Of a stretch of DNA of 64,000 nucleotides, positions 39,257 to 48,335 are shown piece by piece. This DNA comes from an uncultured Prevotellaceae bacterium (GTDB lineage: Bacteria; Bacteroidota; Bacteroidia; Bacteroidales; Bacteroidaceae). Position numbers and translations under genes: made by a program. The notes beneath the pieces are model-generated. The model did not search any database, was not told the origin of the DNA, and saw nothing but the letters and a program-made list of their open reading frames with translations. The stretch spans positions 30,698 to 94,697 of the forward strand of contig CAMKTJ010000005.1 in assembly GCA_946415645.1 (NCBI GenBank), given 5' to 3'. The stretch's first letter is position 1; each line of letters opens with the position of its first letter.

Positions 39257-40997
39257 ATTTTATCATTGCTTCGATTTGCTTGATGTAGTCGTAGTACTGT
39301 TCGCTCTTATACTGTGAGTAGTTCATCTGCTTGCACAGGTTGATGAGCTTCTTAAAGTAGTCTACAACATCCAGGAAAGTCTCGAACTGTGTATACTCCT
39401 TTTCACATATAGTGGTTACCAGATTCAGAATTTCCTCCTGACGCTCCAGAGGAGTAACGGCATCAACCTCATCGAACGCATCCTGCTGCAGGATAACGTA
39501 GTCGATAACCTCGGACTTCCAGAACGTAACATGATACTCAACAGGTACACCGTCGTCACCAAGGATGTTGATCTGCTCGGCAATCTCCTTACCACGCTGC
39601 ATACGGGTCTTCAGACTCAGGATCTTAGGAATCCACTCCTCGTTGATATGTCCCTTGATGTATTCTGCGAATTCAGGATACTCCAGATACTTAGAGTATG
39701 AATCGATGGGGTTCACAGCAGGATAACGCTTCTTATCGGCACGGTCCTGCTCCAAAGCGTAGAAGCAACGAGCCACCTTCTTGGTATTCTCTGTTACAGG
39801 CTCCTTCAAGTTACCACCGGCAGGTGACACAGTACCCAGGAAGGTTACAGATCCAACCTCACCGTTCTTCAGGTAAACATATCCGGCACGACCATAGAAG
39901 TTACTGATAAGGGCACCCAAGTCCATGGGGAAGGCATCGGGACCAGGCAACTCCTCCATACGGTTAGACATCTCACGCAATGCCTGTGCCCAACGTGATG
40001 TTGAGTCAGCCATCAGCAAGACACGCAGTCCCATAGAGCGGTAGTACTCGGCCATTGTCATGGCTGTGTATACAGAAGCCTCACGGGCGGCAACGGGCAT
40101 GTTTGAGGTATTGGCAATGATAATGGTACGCTCCATCAACTTACGACCCGTATGGGGGTCAACCAGTTCGGGGAACTCAGAGAAAATCTCCACAACCTCG
40201 TTAGCACGCTCACCGCAGGCAGCGATAATAACAATGTCGGCCTCGGCCTGCTTAGAGATAGCATGCTGGAGCACAGTCTTACCTGTACCGAAGGGACCAG
40301 GAATAAAGCCTGTACCACCCTCTACGATGGGGTTGAAGGTATCGATGGTGCGGACACCAGTCTCCAACAGTTTGAATGGACGGGGCTTCTCCTTGTAGTT
40401 GGTCATGGCAAACTTAACGGGCCAGTGCTGTACCATATCCACGTTAATATCGTTACCCTGCTCGTCTGTCAGCACAGCAATCACATCATGAATCTTATAC
40501 TTGCCGGCAGGTACAATACTCTTAACAGTTGCCACGCCCTTCAGCTGGAAGGGAGCCATAATTTTCAGGGGCTGATGGTTCTCTTCTACCTTACCCAGCC
40601 AATCGCTCTCCTCGACCTTATCGCCTACCTTTACGATGGGTTCGAAGTCCCATTCGCGGTCGGCATCCAAAGGCTCGGTGTACTGACCACGCTTCAGGAA
40701 TACGCCCTCCATCTTATCGAGGTCGTTCTGCAAACCATCAAAGTTCTTACTTAACATACCGGGGCCCAGTTGAATCTCCAGCATGTGACCGGTGAACTCA
40801 GCCTCGGCGCCTACCCTCAAGCCACGAGTAGACTCGAACACCTGAACGTACACATCCTGGCCTATCACCTTGATAACCTCGGCCATCAGGCGGTCGCCTC
40901 CCGTTGTGATGTAGCATATCTCACCCTGGAGCACAGGTCCGTCTACACGGAGCGTGACCATGTTGGCAACAACGCCACTAACAGTTCCTTTTGTCAT
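39255..40997 (-). CDS. ntpA: V-type ATPase catalytic subunit A
   Basis: 580 aa, the usual length. The P-loop GPFGTGKT is at residues 234-241. Other hallmarks are GGTGFIPGPFGTGK, the ACGERANEVVEIFSEFPEL segment, ADSTSRWAQALREMSNRMEE and the PAGGNLKEPVTENT region. It hydrolyses (or makes) ATP in the A3B3 head and drives rotation of the D stalk. It lies 20 bases after the DUF2764 gene in the same operon. Confidence 0.97.
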   Translation of the reverse strand: MTKGTVSGVVANMVTLRVDGPVLQGEICYITTGGDRLMAEVIKVIGQDVYVQVFESTRGLRVGAEAEFTGHMLEIQLGPGMLSKNFDGLQNDLDKMEGVFLKRGQYTEPLDADREWDFEPIVKVGDKVEESDWLGKVEENHQPLKIMAPFQLKGVATVKSIVPAGKYKIHDVIAVLTDEQGNDINVDMVQHWPVKFAMTNYKEKPRPFKLLETGVRTIDTFNPIVEGGTGFIPGPFGTGKTVLQHAISKQAEADIVIIAACGERANEVVEIFSEFPELVDPHTGRKLMERTIIIANTSNMPVAAREASVYTAMTMAEYYRSMGLRVLLMADSTSRWAQALREMSNRMEELPGPDAFPMDLGALISNFYGRAGYVYLKNGEVGSVTFLGTVSPAGGNLKEPVTENTKKVARCFYALEQDRADKKRYPAVNPIDSYSKYLEYPEFAEYIKGHINEEWIPKILSLKTRMQRGKEIAEQINILGDDGVPVEYHVTFWKSEVIDYVILQQDAFDEVDAVTPLERQEEILNLVTTICEKEYTQFETFLDVVDYFKKLINLCKQMNYSQYKSEQYYDYIKQIEAMIK

Positions 40998-41017
40998 AGT
41001 TTTATATCGTATTTTTA

Positions 41018-41863
41018 TTATTTCAAGAATTCTTCAGGCACCTTGGCCTCACCACGCAGGTTCTCGATAATCTGTTTGAAGGTCTCCTTACCTGTTTCGG
41101 GATCCAGTTTGGCCCAGCGGTACTGCATCTCCAACTTACAGATATATGCATATACAGCCTCAAGACTGAAGGGATTGAAGAAAGTCTTCTCATCCAACCA
41201 CAGCCACTTGAAGGCATCTATCATCTTCTCCTTCTTTACAGGATCCTCCTCATCGACAATCTGTACCAGACTCTTCACATAGTCAAACTCATGAGTCAAG
41301 TCAAAGTCCTTGGTCTTATTCTCGCGAATCATCTCCTGAACCTCGCCATCGCCCTTGATAAAATCTGCAACATTCCATCCTTGCTTACGAGCCAACATAG
41401 CAGTCAGGATGTTGGTGATATTCAGATTCAGTTGGTTCCACTCGCGGATGAACTTGTTGGGACAAGTCTTGATGGCATAATTATAGAACTGGAACAAAAT
41501 CTCGTCCTCAGGGAAGTAGCCCTTAGTATCCTTGTTGTAGCTGTATTCGCGGGCAAAGATACTCATGAATGCAGGGAAACGATGTACGTTGAAGTTCAGC
41601 TCCGTAGCACTGGTGATAAGGTCGCGTAGCTGTTCCAACGAATAATTACCCCAAGTATCAATCTGAGCTTCGGGATTCTTAAGCAGGCGCACCAGATTCA
41701 GACAGTCCTGACGCAGGTAGAAATAATTACTTACCAGCTTGGCATCACCCGGGGAGAGTTGTTCCTCGCACTGCTCACGCAGCTCCTCAAAGGTAACACC
41801 TGGACGTGTATCTGCCAGTTCAATGTCCGGCAGGCCTGCCATCATGCAATAGTAGTTACCCAT
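41018..41863 (-). CDS. DUF2764 protein of the V-ATPase operon
   Basis: 281 aa, starting MGNYYCMMAGLPDIELAD; helical, with conserved-looking YYCMMAGLPD and FYNYAIKTCPNKFIREWNQL segments. This family sits between E and A in Bacteroidetes-type V-ATPase operons, where other bacteria have subunit C. A C-like role linking stator and rotor is therefore plausible but is inference from position. The start overlaps the E stop by one base (TAATG). Confidence 0.85.
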   Translation of the reverse strand: MGNYYCMMAGLPDIELADTRPGVTFEELREQCEEQLSPGDAKLVSNYFYLRQDCLNLVRLLKNPEAQIDTWGNYSLEQLRDLITSATELNFNVHRFPAFMSIFAREYSYNKDTKGYFPEDEILFQFYNYAIKTCPNKFIREWNQLNLNITNILTAMLARKQGWNVADFIKGDGEVQEMIRENKTKDFDLTHEFDYVKSLVQIVDEEDPVKKEKMIDAFKWLWLDEKTFFNPFSLEAVYAYICKLEMQYRWAKLDPETGKETFKQIIENLRGEAKVPEEFLK

Positions 41864-42450
41864 TAGAATAACATTTCAACGAGTTGAGGACGCAGGAAGT
41901 TCTTGAAGTATGCCTCGAACTCCTCCTTGCCGAAGTTCACTTTATAGCTACCGTCAGCGGGAGAAACGGTTAGCAGGGTATCCTTGCCATTCACCTTGTT
42001 GATGGTCACACCCTTGTCAAGTAAGTCCTTAGCCTGCGCTGCGAAATAAGCCTTCAGACTTTCTGCCTCACTTGAAGAAAGTACGACAGCCTCGCCATCG
42101 GCCCACTTACCTGCCAGCATAACAGCAAACTGACCCAGGAAGTTCTTGTCTGCCGCCAAGCTTGCAGCAGCATCCTTAGAAACCTTGTCGGTCAGAACGT
42201 TGACAATTTCGCTCTTCAACGCATTCAGTGCCTGACTGGTATATAGCTTCAGCTCATTCTTGGTGTTTGCATCCAACTCGCCAGCTTTCTTCTGAGCCTG
42301 AGCCTCGATAGCCTTAGCCTGTTCTCTAGCTTCTGCAATAATCTGCTCTGCCTTTTTCTTTGCTTCCCCTACAATACGGTCAGCCTCAGCTTGTCCTTTT
42401 TCTACGCCTTCGCGATAGATCTTCTCAGTGAGTTCTTGTATTTTTTCCAT
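41863..42450 (-). CDS. ntpE: V-type ATPase subunit E (peripheral stalk)
   Basis: 195 aa. The first 80 residues are a charged coiled coil (EKGQAEADRIVGEAKKKAEQ, then IIAEAREQAKAIEAQAQKKA); the C-terminal half is a small alpha/beta head (KDTLLTVSPADGSYKVNFGK). This is the normal shape of the E stalk subunit, which holds the head still against the membrane part. It is the first gene of the E-DUF2764-A-B half operon. I could not find a convincing promoter box in the A/T-rich 150 bases upstream. Confidence 0.9.
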   Translation of the reverse strand: MEKIQELTEKIYREGVEKGQAEADRIVGEAKKKAEQIIAEAREQAKAIEAQAQKKAGELDANTKNELKLYTSQALNALKSEIVNVLTDKVSKDAAASLAADKNFLGQFAVMLAGKWADGEAVVLSSSEAESLKAYFAAQAKDLLDKGVTINKVNGKDTLLTVSPADGSYKVNFGKEEFEAYFKNFLRPQLVEMLF

Positions 42451-42537
42451 TCTTTATAGTAGTTTTTTTCTTTTGTCGAAACCACAAAAATGCCTCTTTA
42501 AGAAAAAAGACATTTTTTCGGGCACGAAGATATAAAA

Positions 42538-42582
42538 AAAAAACAATAGATGAGCAAAAAAGCCCTTACTTTTTTGCTCATC
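42538..42582 (-). terminator. Terminator downstream of the sialidase-fold gene
   Basis: A perfect 14-bp stem, GATGAGCAAAAAAG (42549-42562) with CTTTTTTGCTCATC (42569-42582). On the minus strand it is followed by TATTG and a run of T's. It separates this transcript from the V-ATPase operon. Confidence 0.88.
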
Positions 42583-42600
42583 TTGTAAAGAGGCACATGC

Positions 42601-44523
42601 TTAGGCGTGAATGGACAGTTTGCGAGATAGAGTTTCCCCATCTGGAAAACAGGCACGAACAATATACAAGCCCGGCAAAAGCAAAGGCAAGCGTACTGAA
42701 TTAGAGCGAATTCGGAAAGACATCAGAGGGCGACCGTTTAAATCCAGAATCTGTACGCAACGAAGCTCCTTCGCTGCCTGTAACAGATAATTACCCTTGC
42801 TGCCAAGCAGCTGAAAAGTATCAACCTCTTGTACCTGCCTGATGGTTAATTCCTGCTCGTTGGGATGAAAATGGAGGGGCATCCAGGTATAAGGACCATC
42901 GGGTTTTGCATCGGCTATAGACTCGACAACATGTGAAGTTCCGTCTCCGTTAGTAACTTGAATATTAAATGTCATGGCATTGCCTACAGGAGCACACTCT
43001 CTTCCAAGTTCCGCCCAAGGAATTGCCAATTCGAATGTATAATAAGCAGCAGTTGGCACACATACCAAATGTACGGATGTCTGTTCTTGTTTCTCCCACG
43101 ATGTCCCCGTACCCCTATATACGGCGCAGACAGCATTTGGAGACACATCGCACCGGTAAGATGTCAACTGAGGCGTGGTATAAGGAGCCGATGCTGTTTC
43201 TATACCGATGCTTACGACATCGGCATATTCGCTGTCTGTAACTAACTTCTTATCATAAACACGACAGATGACATAAAGCGAATCATTGTCGTATGCCAAA
43301 TCTGCATATGTATAGGTTTCTGTCTCGCTGCCCATCAGAATCTGTTCTGCCTTGGAAGAGAAATAGCCCTCTGAAGCGGTTCGCACCCCATCAATGACAG
43401 GATGACTGTATGGAACCTCCAACTGATGTTTGGGATAGCCCTTCACCATCTTTATGCCACCGCCATAGCCCGAGACAGCCACCACCACACCAGTATCAAT
43501 AACCGCCAGCGAATTCCATAATGCGCTCTGGTCCTGTGGAACGGGAAAGGGACTGCTCATAGCCTTGAAATTACGCGCCGACTTGTTTCCTACATAGACA
43601 TACATATCCTGCTTGCCAGAATGATTGTAGGTTGACTGATGCGAAAGTACCGTCTCGCCGTTGGGCAATACACGTAAGTAAGGAGCGCCCCCAGTAGCCA
43701 AAGGGCAATTATTGTAATCTATGGCTTTCGTCCGAGCGGTATTTGAAGCAGACACATAGGTCTTCCAATTACGGGAAACAGTTGTGCGGACAATGGTAGG
43801 CACAAAATCATTGTAGCCCCAACCGTTATCCTCGATGGCTACCGCTATAGTAGTACTATCCTGCAACAAAACGGGAACAGGCATTCCGTCGCGAAACCCC
43901 GCCCTGTACGACACGCAGGTCGGTGCCGACCACGTCTGTCCTTTATCAAATGATCGGCAAATGGATATCTGCTGATCACTATTGGTCACATAAGGACTCT
44001 CATCGGCAAAATACAACTGCAGCTCGCCAGAAGGAAGTTCCAGCAGACAAGGTTCCCAACAACCCGTATCGAACGTAGAGCCGCCGTCATAGACAATGAT
44101 CTCCTCACTCCATGTACGTCCTTTATCTGTACTGCGTTTCAGTCGGATACTGAATCGTCTATCATCTGTATAAGGAGCAGACGGACGGGGATTATATGCC
44201 ACAATAATGGTACCGTCGCGCAACTGAATCATATCCGGAACACAATTAGGAATATTGTTCGTATTAGTGACGATTGTTGTCGGTTCCTTCCATGTTTTTC
44301 CCATGTTAGAACTGAAGGATACGCGTATGCCGCTCCATTCGCAACAAGCCATCAGGCGACCGTCTTGCAATTCCATTACACGAGCATATCCACCCCCGTC
44401 AAACACCTTGACGGGATTGCGGGAGTCCCAAAAGATACGAGAGCCCGAGTATGGCTGTTTCTTCACTGCTAAGCAGCACAGCGAACAGAGTAGAAAAGTG
44501 AAAAGCAGGTTAATAAATTTCAT
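42601..44523 (-). CDS. Secreted sialidase-fold (BNR repeat) glycosidase-like protein
   Basis: 640 aa from MKFINLLFTFLLCSLCCLA, a signal peptide (ATG at 44523; the 18 codons before it overlap dsbD and are rejected). Three Asp boxes are visible: SSNMGKTW, STDKGRTW and SFDKGQTW, marking a six-bladed beta-propeller. The F/Y-R-I-P motif of GH33 sialidases is absent (YARVMELQDG instead), so an exo-arabinanase-like GH93 or another activity is equally possible. A C-terminal CBM9-like beta domain follows (near IDGVRTASEGYFSSKAE to VESIADAKP). The last about 60 residues (VQILDLNGRPL ... LPGLYIVRACFPDGE) resemble a type IX secretion sorting domain. The gene starts 10 bases after dsbD, probably in one transcript. 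Confidence 0.78.
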   Translation of the reverse strand: MKFINLLFTFLLCSLCCLAVKKQPYSGSRIFWDSRNPVKVFDGGGYARVMELQDGRLMACCEWSGIRVSFSSNMGKTWKEPTTIVTNTNNIPNCVPDMIQLRDGTIIVAYNPRPSAPYTDDRRFSIRLKRSTDKGRTWSEEIIVYDGGSTFDTGCWEPCLLELPSGELQLYFADESPYVTNSDQQISICRSFDKGQTWSAPTCVSYRAGFRDGMPVPVLLQDSTTIAVAIEDNGWGYNDFVPTIVRTTVSRNWKTYVSASNTARTKAIDYNNCPLATGGAPYLRVLPNGETVLSHQSTYNHSGKQDMYVYVGNKSARNFKAMSSPFPVPQDQSALWNSLAVIDTGVVVAVSGYGGGIKMVKGYPKHQLEVPYSHPVIDGVRTASEGYFSSKAEQILMGSETETYTYADLAYDNDSLYVICRVYDKKLVTDSEYADVVSIGIETASAPYTTPQLTSYRCDVSPNAVCAVYRGTGTSWEKQEQTSVHLVCVPTAAYYTFELAIPWAELGRECAPVGNAMTFNIQVTNGDGTSHVVESIADAKPDGPYTWMPLHFHPNEQELTIRQVQEVDTFQLLGSKGNYLLQAAKELRCVQILDLNGRPLMSFRIRSNSVRLPLLLPGLYIVRACFPDGETLSRKLSIHA

Positions 44524-44533
44524 ATGGTTGTCT

Positions 44534-46576
44534 TTAATATTTATCCAGACCTTTTTGCAGGAAATCCAGATATGCACTTATATCCTCGTTATAAGAATAG
44601 GACTTGGTAAGCGGATGCCCCTCGTTATTGAGCAACACATAGAAGGGCTGTGCATTGGCTCCAAACTTACTGCGCTGCAGATAACTCCAGCGGTCACCGA
44701 CAGTACGGAGTTTAACCTCCTGGTCATTCTCCTTCACAGTCAAAGTTTCGGGGAGCGGAGTCTTCTCATCGACATACAGAGTAATGAGCACATACTTATT
44801 GTTCATAATATCTGCCACACGGGGATCCGTCCAAACGGCAGCCTCCATCTTACGGCAATTCACACAACCGTAACCGGTAAAGTCAATCATTACGGGCATA
44901 TTGTGAGCCTTGGCATAAGCCATACCCTCGTCATAGTCTGTGAAGTGAGCCTTTACCTCATTGTCATACAGATTGAAATCCTGTGTCTGCATAGGAGGAG
45001 CAAAGGCACTGACAGCCTTACAGGGAGCGCCCCACAAACCAGGCACCATATACAGAGCAAAGGCGAAAGACAGCAAGCCGGCAAAGAAACGGGGAATGCT
45101 GGTGCGATGGTTCACAACGAGCTCGCCCATCTCGTCATACTCATCCTCATCATGGGGGAAACGAATCCATCCAATCAGGTATGCACCCAGCAAAGCGAAG
45201 AGCATAATCCACAGGCACAGGAAGGCCTCACGATCCAGGATATGCCAGCCATAAGCCAAATCAGCCACGCTGAGGAACTTCAGTGCAAAGGCCAATTCCA
45301 GGAAGCCTAGGCAAACCTTCACACAGTTCATCCAGTTACCGCTCTTAGGCGCACTCTTGAGCCATGCGGGGAACATAGCGAAGAGGGTGAAAGGAAGAGC
45401 CAAAGCAATGGCAAAGCCCAACATACCGATGGTGGGAGCCAACAGATTGCCTGTTGTACCCAACTCTACCAACAGGAAACCAATGATAGGACCTGTGCAA
45501 GAGAAGCTAACCAAACTCAGGGTAAATGCCATCAGGAAGATACTAAGGAGACCTGTTGTTGTCTCCGACTTCTTATCCACAGCATTGGTGAAACGACTGG
45601 GCAAGGTAATTTCAAAACCACCCAGGAAGCTGGCGCCAAATGTCAGCAGCATCAAGAAGAAGAAGATATTGAATACCGCATTGGTACTAAGTGCGTTCAG
45701 GGCACTGGCACCAAAGCACAATGTCACGAACAAGCCTAATGCCACATATATAATTACAATACTGACCCCGTAAGTAACAGCATCACGAATACTCTTACTA
45801 CGTTCCTTGTTACGTTTCAAGAAGAAACTTACCGTCATAGGTATAATGGGCCATACACAGGGAGTCAGCAAAGCAACAAGACCACCCAACATGCCCAGCA
45901 GGAAGATACCCAGGAGACTATTGTCCTTAGTATCAGCACCATCCTCTAAAGCTTTCAGTTCATCAATAACAGGAGTCCAAAGGTCACCAGAGAACTCTGC
46001 AGGAGCAACAGCCGTGTCAGTTGCCAGCGTATCGGCGACAACTGTATCAGCAACAGGAACAGACTCTTCTGCCACCTTCTCTTCTGCCTTCTCTTTTTCT
46101 ACAGCAGCCTTGTCGGCCTGAGGCGTTCCTGTTCCCTCGAATTTGAACTCAACATTGGTGGGAGGCATACAATTCTGGTCATTACATGCTCCGTAAGTCA
46201 GGTAACCTACCACCTCATATTTAGGTTCTGTTATGGTGAACTTCTGGGCAAACTTAGCCGTGCCCTCCATGTAGCTCACCTCCATCTCGAACATTTCATC
46301 CATAGCACGATGAAGAGATCCTGTTGCACGGAGTTTACCATCCGGCTTCAAACCGACCGTCTTCTCTAACGTCAACTCGGCACGTGTAGGACCGCCATCG
46401 GCAATATCCGTACCATATACATGCCATCCGGCATCTACTTTACCAACAAACTCTACCTCAATTGTATTTTCTGAGATTTTCTTCTGCTGAACAGAGAACT
46501 TAACAGGGGTGGACATCTGTGCAACACAAGATAATGCACAGCAGATAAACATCAAAAACAGAACGTGCTTTTTCAT
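44534..46576 (-). CDS. dsbD: Thiol:disulfide interchange protein DsbD family
   Basis: 680 aa. A signal peptide (MKKHVLFLMFICCALSCVAQ) leads an N-terminal periplasmic beta domain with Cys131 and Cys136 (YGACNDQNCMPP). A central membrane part of about eight helices has the transport cysteines in LLTPCVWPIIPMT and SFSCTGPIIGF. A C-terminal thioredoxin domain has Cys571-Val-Asn-Cys574 (DFTGYGCVNCRKME). It moves electrons from cytoplasmic thioredoxin to periplasmic partners, for disulfide isomerisation or cytochrome maturation. A Pro/Ala/Val/Thr-rich linker (about 160-200) precedes the membrane part. A -7 box lies 20 bases upstream. Confidence 0.93.
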   Translation of the reverse strand: MKKHVLFLMFICCALSCVAQMSTPVKFSVQQKKISENTIEVEFVGKVDAGWHVYGTDIADGGPTRAELTLEKTVGLKPDGKLRATGSLHRAMDEMFEMEVSYMEGTAKFAQKFTITEPKYEVVGYLTYGACNDQNCMPPTNVEFKFEGTGTPQADKAAVEKEKAEEKVAEESVPVADTVVADTLATDTAVAPAEFSGDLWTPVIDELKALEDGADTKDNSLLGIFLLGMLGGLVALLTPCVWPIIPMTVSFFLKRNKERSKSIRDAVTYGVSIVIIYVALGLFVTLCFGASALNALSTNAVFNIFFFLMLLTFGASFLGGFEITLPSRFTNAVDKKSETTTGLLSIFLMAFTLSLVSFSCTGPIIGFLLVELGTTGNLLAPTIGMLGFAIALALPFTLFAMFPAWLKSAPKSGNWMNCVKVCLGFLELAFALKFLSVADLAYGWHILDREAFLCLWIMLFALLGAYLIGWIRFPHDEDEYDEMGELVVNHRTSIPRFFAGLLSFAFALYMVPGLWGAPCKAVSAFAPPMQTQDFNLYDNEVKAHFTDYDEGMAYAKAHNMPVMIDFTGYGCVNCRKMEAAVWTDPRVADIMNNKYVLITLYVDEKTPLPETLTVKENDQEVKLRTVGDRWSYLQRSKFGANAQPFYVLLNNEGHPLTKSYSYNEDISAYLDFLQKGLDKY

Positions 46577-46595
46577 ATTCCTAAAATTTTGCCTG

Positions 46596-46603
46596 CAAAG
46601 GTA
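46596..46603 (-). promoter_or_regulatory. -7 element of the dsbD promoter
   Basis: TACCTTTG on the minus strand, 19 bases before the ATG, identical to the -7 box of the giant gene. No TTTG -33 box is seen at the usual spacing. Confidence 0.65.
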
Positions 46604-46687
46604 TAATTATTTTTTTGAACTTGGGGTGTACAGGCATTCTTTTTAATACATTTTATAATTACGGAAGGAGCACCGCCAGTATTCCTA

Positions 46688-46752
46688 CACTATCCGAACA
46701 CTATCCCTATGCTATCCGAACACTATCCCTATGCTATCCGAACACTATCTGA
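46688..46752. repeat. 22-bp tandem repeat, about three copies
   Basis: The unit is CTATCCGAACACTATCCC followed by TATG, about three copies with the last one imperfect. It lies between the dsbD promoter and the terminator of the upstream lipoprotein gene. Confidence 0.8.
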
Positions 46753-46756
46753 ACAT

Positions 46757-46794
46757 AAAAAAAACACGCCTGCCATCCATTGCGGATAGCAGGC
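46757..46794 (-). terminator. Terminator of the lipoprotein gene
   Basis: GCCTGC and GCAGGC arms (46768-46773 and 46789-46794) with an inner ATCC/GGAT pair. On the minus strand a run of T's follows (complement of 46757-46764). Confidence 0.8.
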
Positions 46795-46818
46795 TATGTT
46801 ATGTATATGAGCGATTGC

Positions 46819-47421
46819 TTACTGTTTCAGTGGAGTGGTTCTACGACCGCGAGAGATGATTTGACCTGTAGCAGCTGTACTGTCTGACAGTTCCTCACCT
46901 TCAGCACGACTTACACTCCAGTTGTCGCGAGAGTAGTAACCGTAGGTATTTACATAAGGAGTCCAGTCATAATAATCAGTCAGCTTATACAGACGGAACT
47001 TAGTACCAGAGTATGGGAACACGCCCGTCAGATAGTCGTTGGTCATATGATAATCGCTGATGCGAGTATCCAGATCGGGATTCTCATCGTACCACAGATA
47101 AATGATGCTCCCCTCTACGGACCAGCTGAAATGGTAGTACATATACTCGTATGGACCGTTTGCGTAATAATCGACCTGTGTTCCTCTGCCGTGATGAGCA
47201 TGATCATAGTCTGGAATAAAGGTAATATACGTATCATAGGAGTCGAAAGTATACACGTGACCATATCTATCTTCATAGTCATAGTACATACCGAAGTCGC
47301 CCCTCCACTCGCCAGAAAGAACCATTGCTTTCTGTCCGTCTTCTATATATTCACATGAACTGAGCATTGCTGCCGATGCCATTATACCAAGAGCGATAAA
47401 GATGTAATGTAAGCGTTTCAT
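46819..47421 (-). CDS. Putative lipoprotein of unknown function
   Basis: 200 aa from MKRLHYIFIALGIMASAAML (ATG at 47421), with the lipobox LSSC at about residue 29. The rest is rich in Tyr and Asp (GDFGMYYDYEDRYGHVYTFD, ANGPYEYMYYHFSW) with W-R-G-D-F and W-Y-D-E-N segments, suggesting a small beta-sandwich or lipocalin-like fold; I do not recognise the family. A longer reading frame runs upstream through the terminator and tRNA-Leu and is rejected. It has its own -7 box at 47451. Confidence 0.75.
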   Translation of the reverse strand: MKRLHYIFIALGIMASAAMLSSCEYIEDGQKAMVLSGEWRGDFGMYYDYEDRYGHVYTFDSYDTYITFIPDYDHAHHGRGTQVDYYANGPYEYMYYHFSWSVEGSIIYLWYDENPDLDTRISDYHMTNDYLTGVFPYSGTKFRLYKLTDYYDWTPYVNTYGYYSRDNWSVSRAEGEELSDSTAATGQIISRGRRTTPLKQ

Positions 47422-47450
47422 ATCTAATGTGTTTAAATGTTTAACTGTTG

Positions 47451-47458
47451 CAAATGTA
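47451..47458 (-). promoter_or_regulatory. -7 element of the lipoprotein promoter
   Basis: TACATTTG on the minus strand, 29 bases before the ATG. A TTTG (complement of 47474-47477) lies 15 bases further upstream, shorter than the usual 19-20. Confidence 0.6.
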
Positions 47459-47523
47459 CACTTAATAAAAGAGCAAACAGAAGGAAAACAGATAAAAGGA
47501 TGTAGGATTTTCCCTAAGGGGAC

Positions 47524-47559
47524 AAAAAAATCCCCCTTAGCCGTAAAAGCTAAGAGGGA
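47524..47559 (-). terminator. Terminator of tRNA-Leu
   Basis: TCCCCCTTAGC (47531-47541) pairs with GCTAAGAGGGA (47549-47559), 11 bp with one wobble. Seven T's follow on the minus strand (complement of 47524-47530). Confidence 0.85.
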
Positions 47560-47569
47560 GTTTATGGGG

Positions 47570-47654
47570 TGCCCGGAACGGGACTCGAACCCGTACGACC
47601 GCAATGGTCAAGGGATTTTAAGTCCCTCGTGTCTACCAATTCCACCATCTGGGC
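47570..47654 (-). tRNA. tRNA-Leu (anticodon UAA)
   Basis: An 85-base cloverleaf on the minus strand, without encoded CCA. The acceptor stem opens GCCCAGA and closes TCCGGGC-A with one A-C mismatch. The anticodon arm is AGGGA-CTTAAAA-TCCCT, giving UAA. A long variable arm (GACCATTGCGGTC) is typical of class II leucine tRNAs, and the T arm contains GGGTTCGAGTCCC. A promoter -7 box lies just upstream and a terminator just downstream. Confidence 0.95.
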
Positions 47655-47669
47655 AGCCTTAAGCGGGGA

Positions 47670-47677
47670 CAAAATTA
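47670..47677 (-). promoter_or_regulatory. -7 element of the tRNA-Leu promoter
   Basis: TAATTTTG on the minus strand, 15 bases before the tRNA 5' end. The usual -33 position is occupied by AGTGAAA words (47684-47714) with no TTTG. Confidence 0.55.
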
Positions 47678-47683
47678 CAATAA

Positions 47684-47714
47684 AAAGTGAAAAGTGAAAA
47701 GTGAAAAGTGAAAA
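47684..47714. repeat. AGTGAAA tandem words
   Basis: Four copies of AAAAGTGA in the spacer between the four-Cys lipoprotein and tRNA-Leu. Confidence 0.8.
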
Positions 47715-47742
47715 ATTTTTATATAAAGCACAGAAAAGTATC

Positions 47743-48294
47743 TTATCTGTTGCTTACCACAAGGGTATTATTCACATAACTTACACGATAGCGGTACAAT
47801 GGTCTGCCAGCCTTTCCATTGGAAATAAAACCTGTATTATTCAGGTCGTAGGTTCGTTTGCAACTAGCACAAATAGCCGTACCGTCATTATAAAGGGTCA
47901 GAGGCTTGGTAATGTTATAGTCCTCATAACAATTGGAACAGGCCAAATCGAAACATACAATCTGACTCTCCGTCTTACCTATCTCGGGTATACTGGGCAA
48001 ACCCACTACAAGCCCGCTTAGCCCTAAGTAAAAACCAGCATAGTCTGTCAGAGCAGTCTTATTGACGGTTGACGTAACTTTGGATCCTTTGAAGATAAAC
48101 TGCTTGCCATCTGAAGTAATGGAACAAAACTCCCCTGTACTATTGCATGCCGTATGAAGCGCCGGAGCCTGATATGTATTCTCGAATATAAACTTAGCAG
48201 GCAGGCTGCTATAGGTATAGTCTGCTTTCTGACATGCCATGAAAGCTGCGATGGGCAGCAAGGCCAGAATAAATTTTCGGAGAGTATTGGTCAT
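47743..48294 (-). CDS. Lipoprotein with four-cysteine, Rieske-like C-terminal domain
   Basis: 183 aa. A lipoprotein signal ends at Cys21 (LPIAAFMAC). The C-terminal part has C119-S-N-C122 and C142-A-S-C145, followed by KRTYDLNNTGFISNG and a closing RYRVSYVNN strand. This layout recalls Bacteroidetes Rieske-type ferredoxin domains, but with Cys where the His ligands of a [2Fe-2S] Rieske centre should be. It could hold zinc or a rubredoxin-like iron, or have lost metal. It lies 41 bases after argH on the same strand. Lipoprotein assignment fairly sure, fold tentative. Confidence 0.7.
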   Translation of the reverse strand: MTNTLRKFILALLPIAAFMACQKADYTYSSLPAKFIFENTYQAPALHTACNSTGEFCSITSDGKQFIFKGSKVTSTVNKTALTDYAGFYLGLSGLVVGLPSIPEIGKTESQIVCFDLACSNCYEDYNITKPLTLYNDGTAICASCKRTYDLNNTGFISNGKAGRPLYRYRVSYVNNTLVVSNR

Positions 48295-48335
48295 TTTGAT
48301 TAGCGGTTAAAGGTTAGCGGTTAGCGACTAGGCTG

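Noticed and set aside
47422..47604. 61 extra N-terminal codons of the lipoprotein at 46819
   Set aside because: They run through the tRNA-Leu gene and its terminator; the lipoprotein signal begins at 47421.
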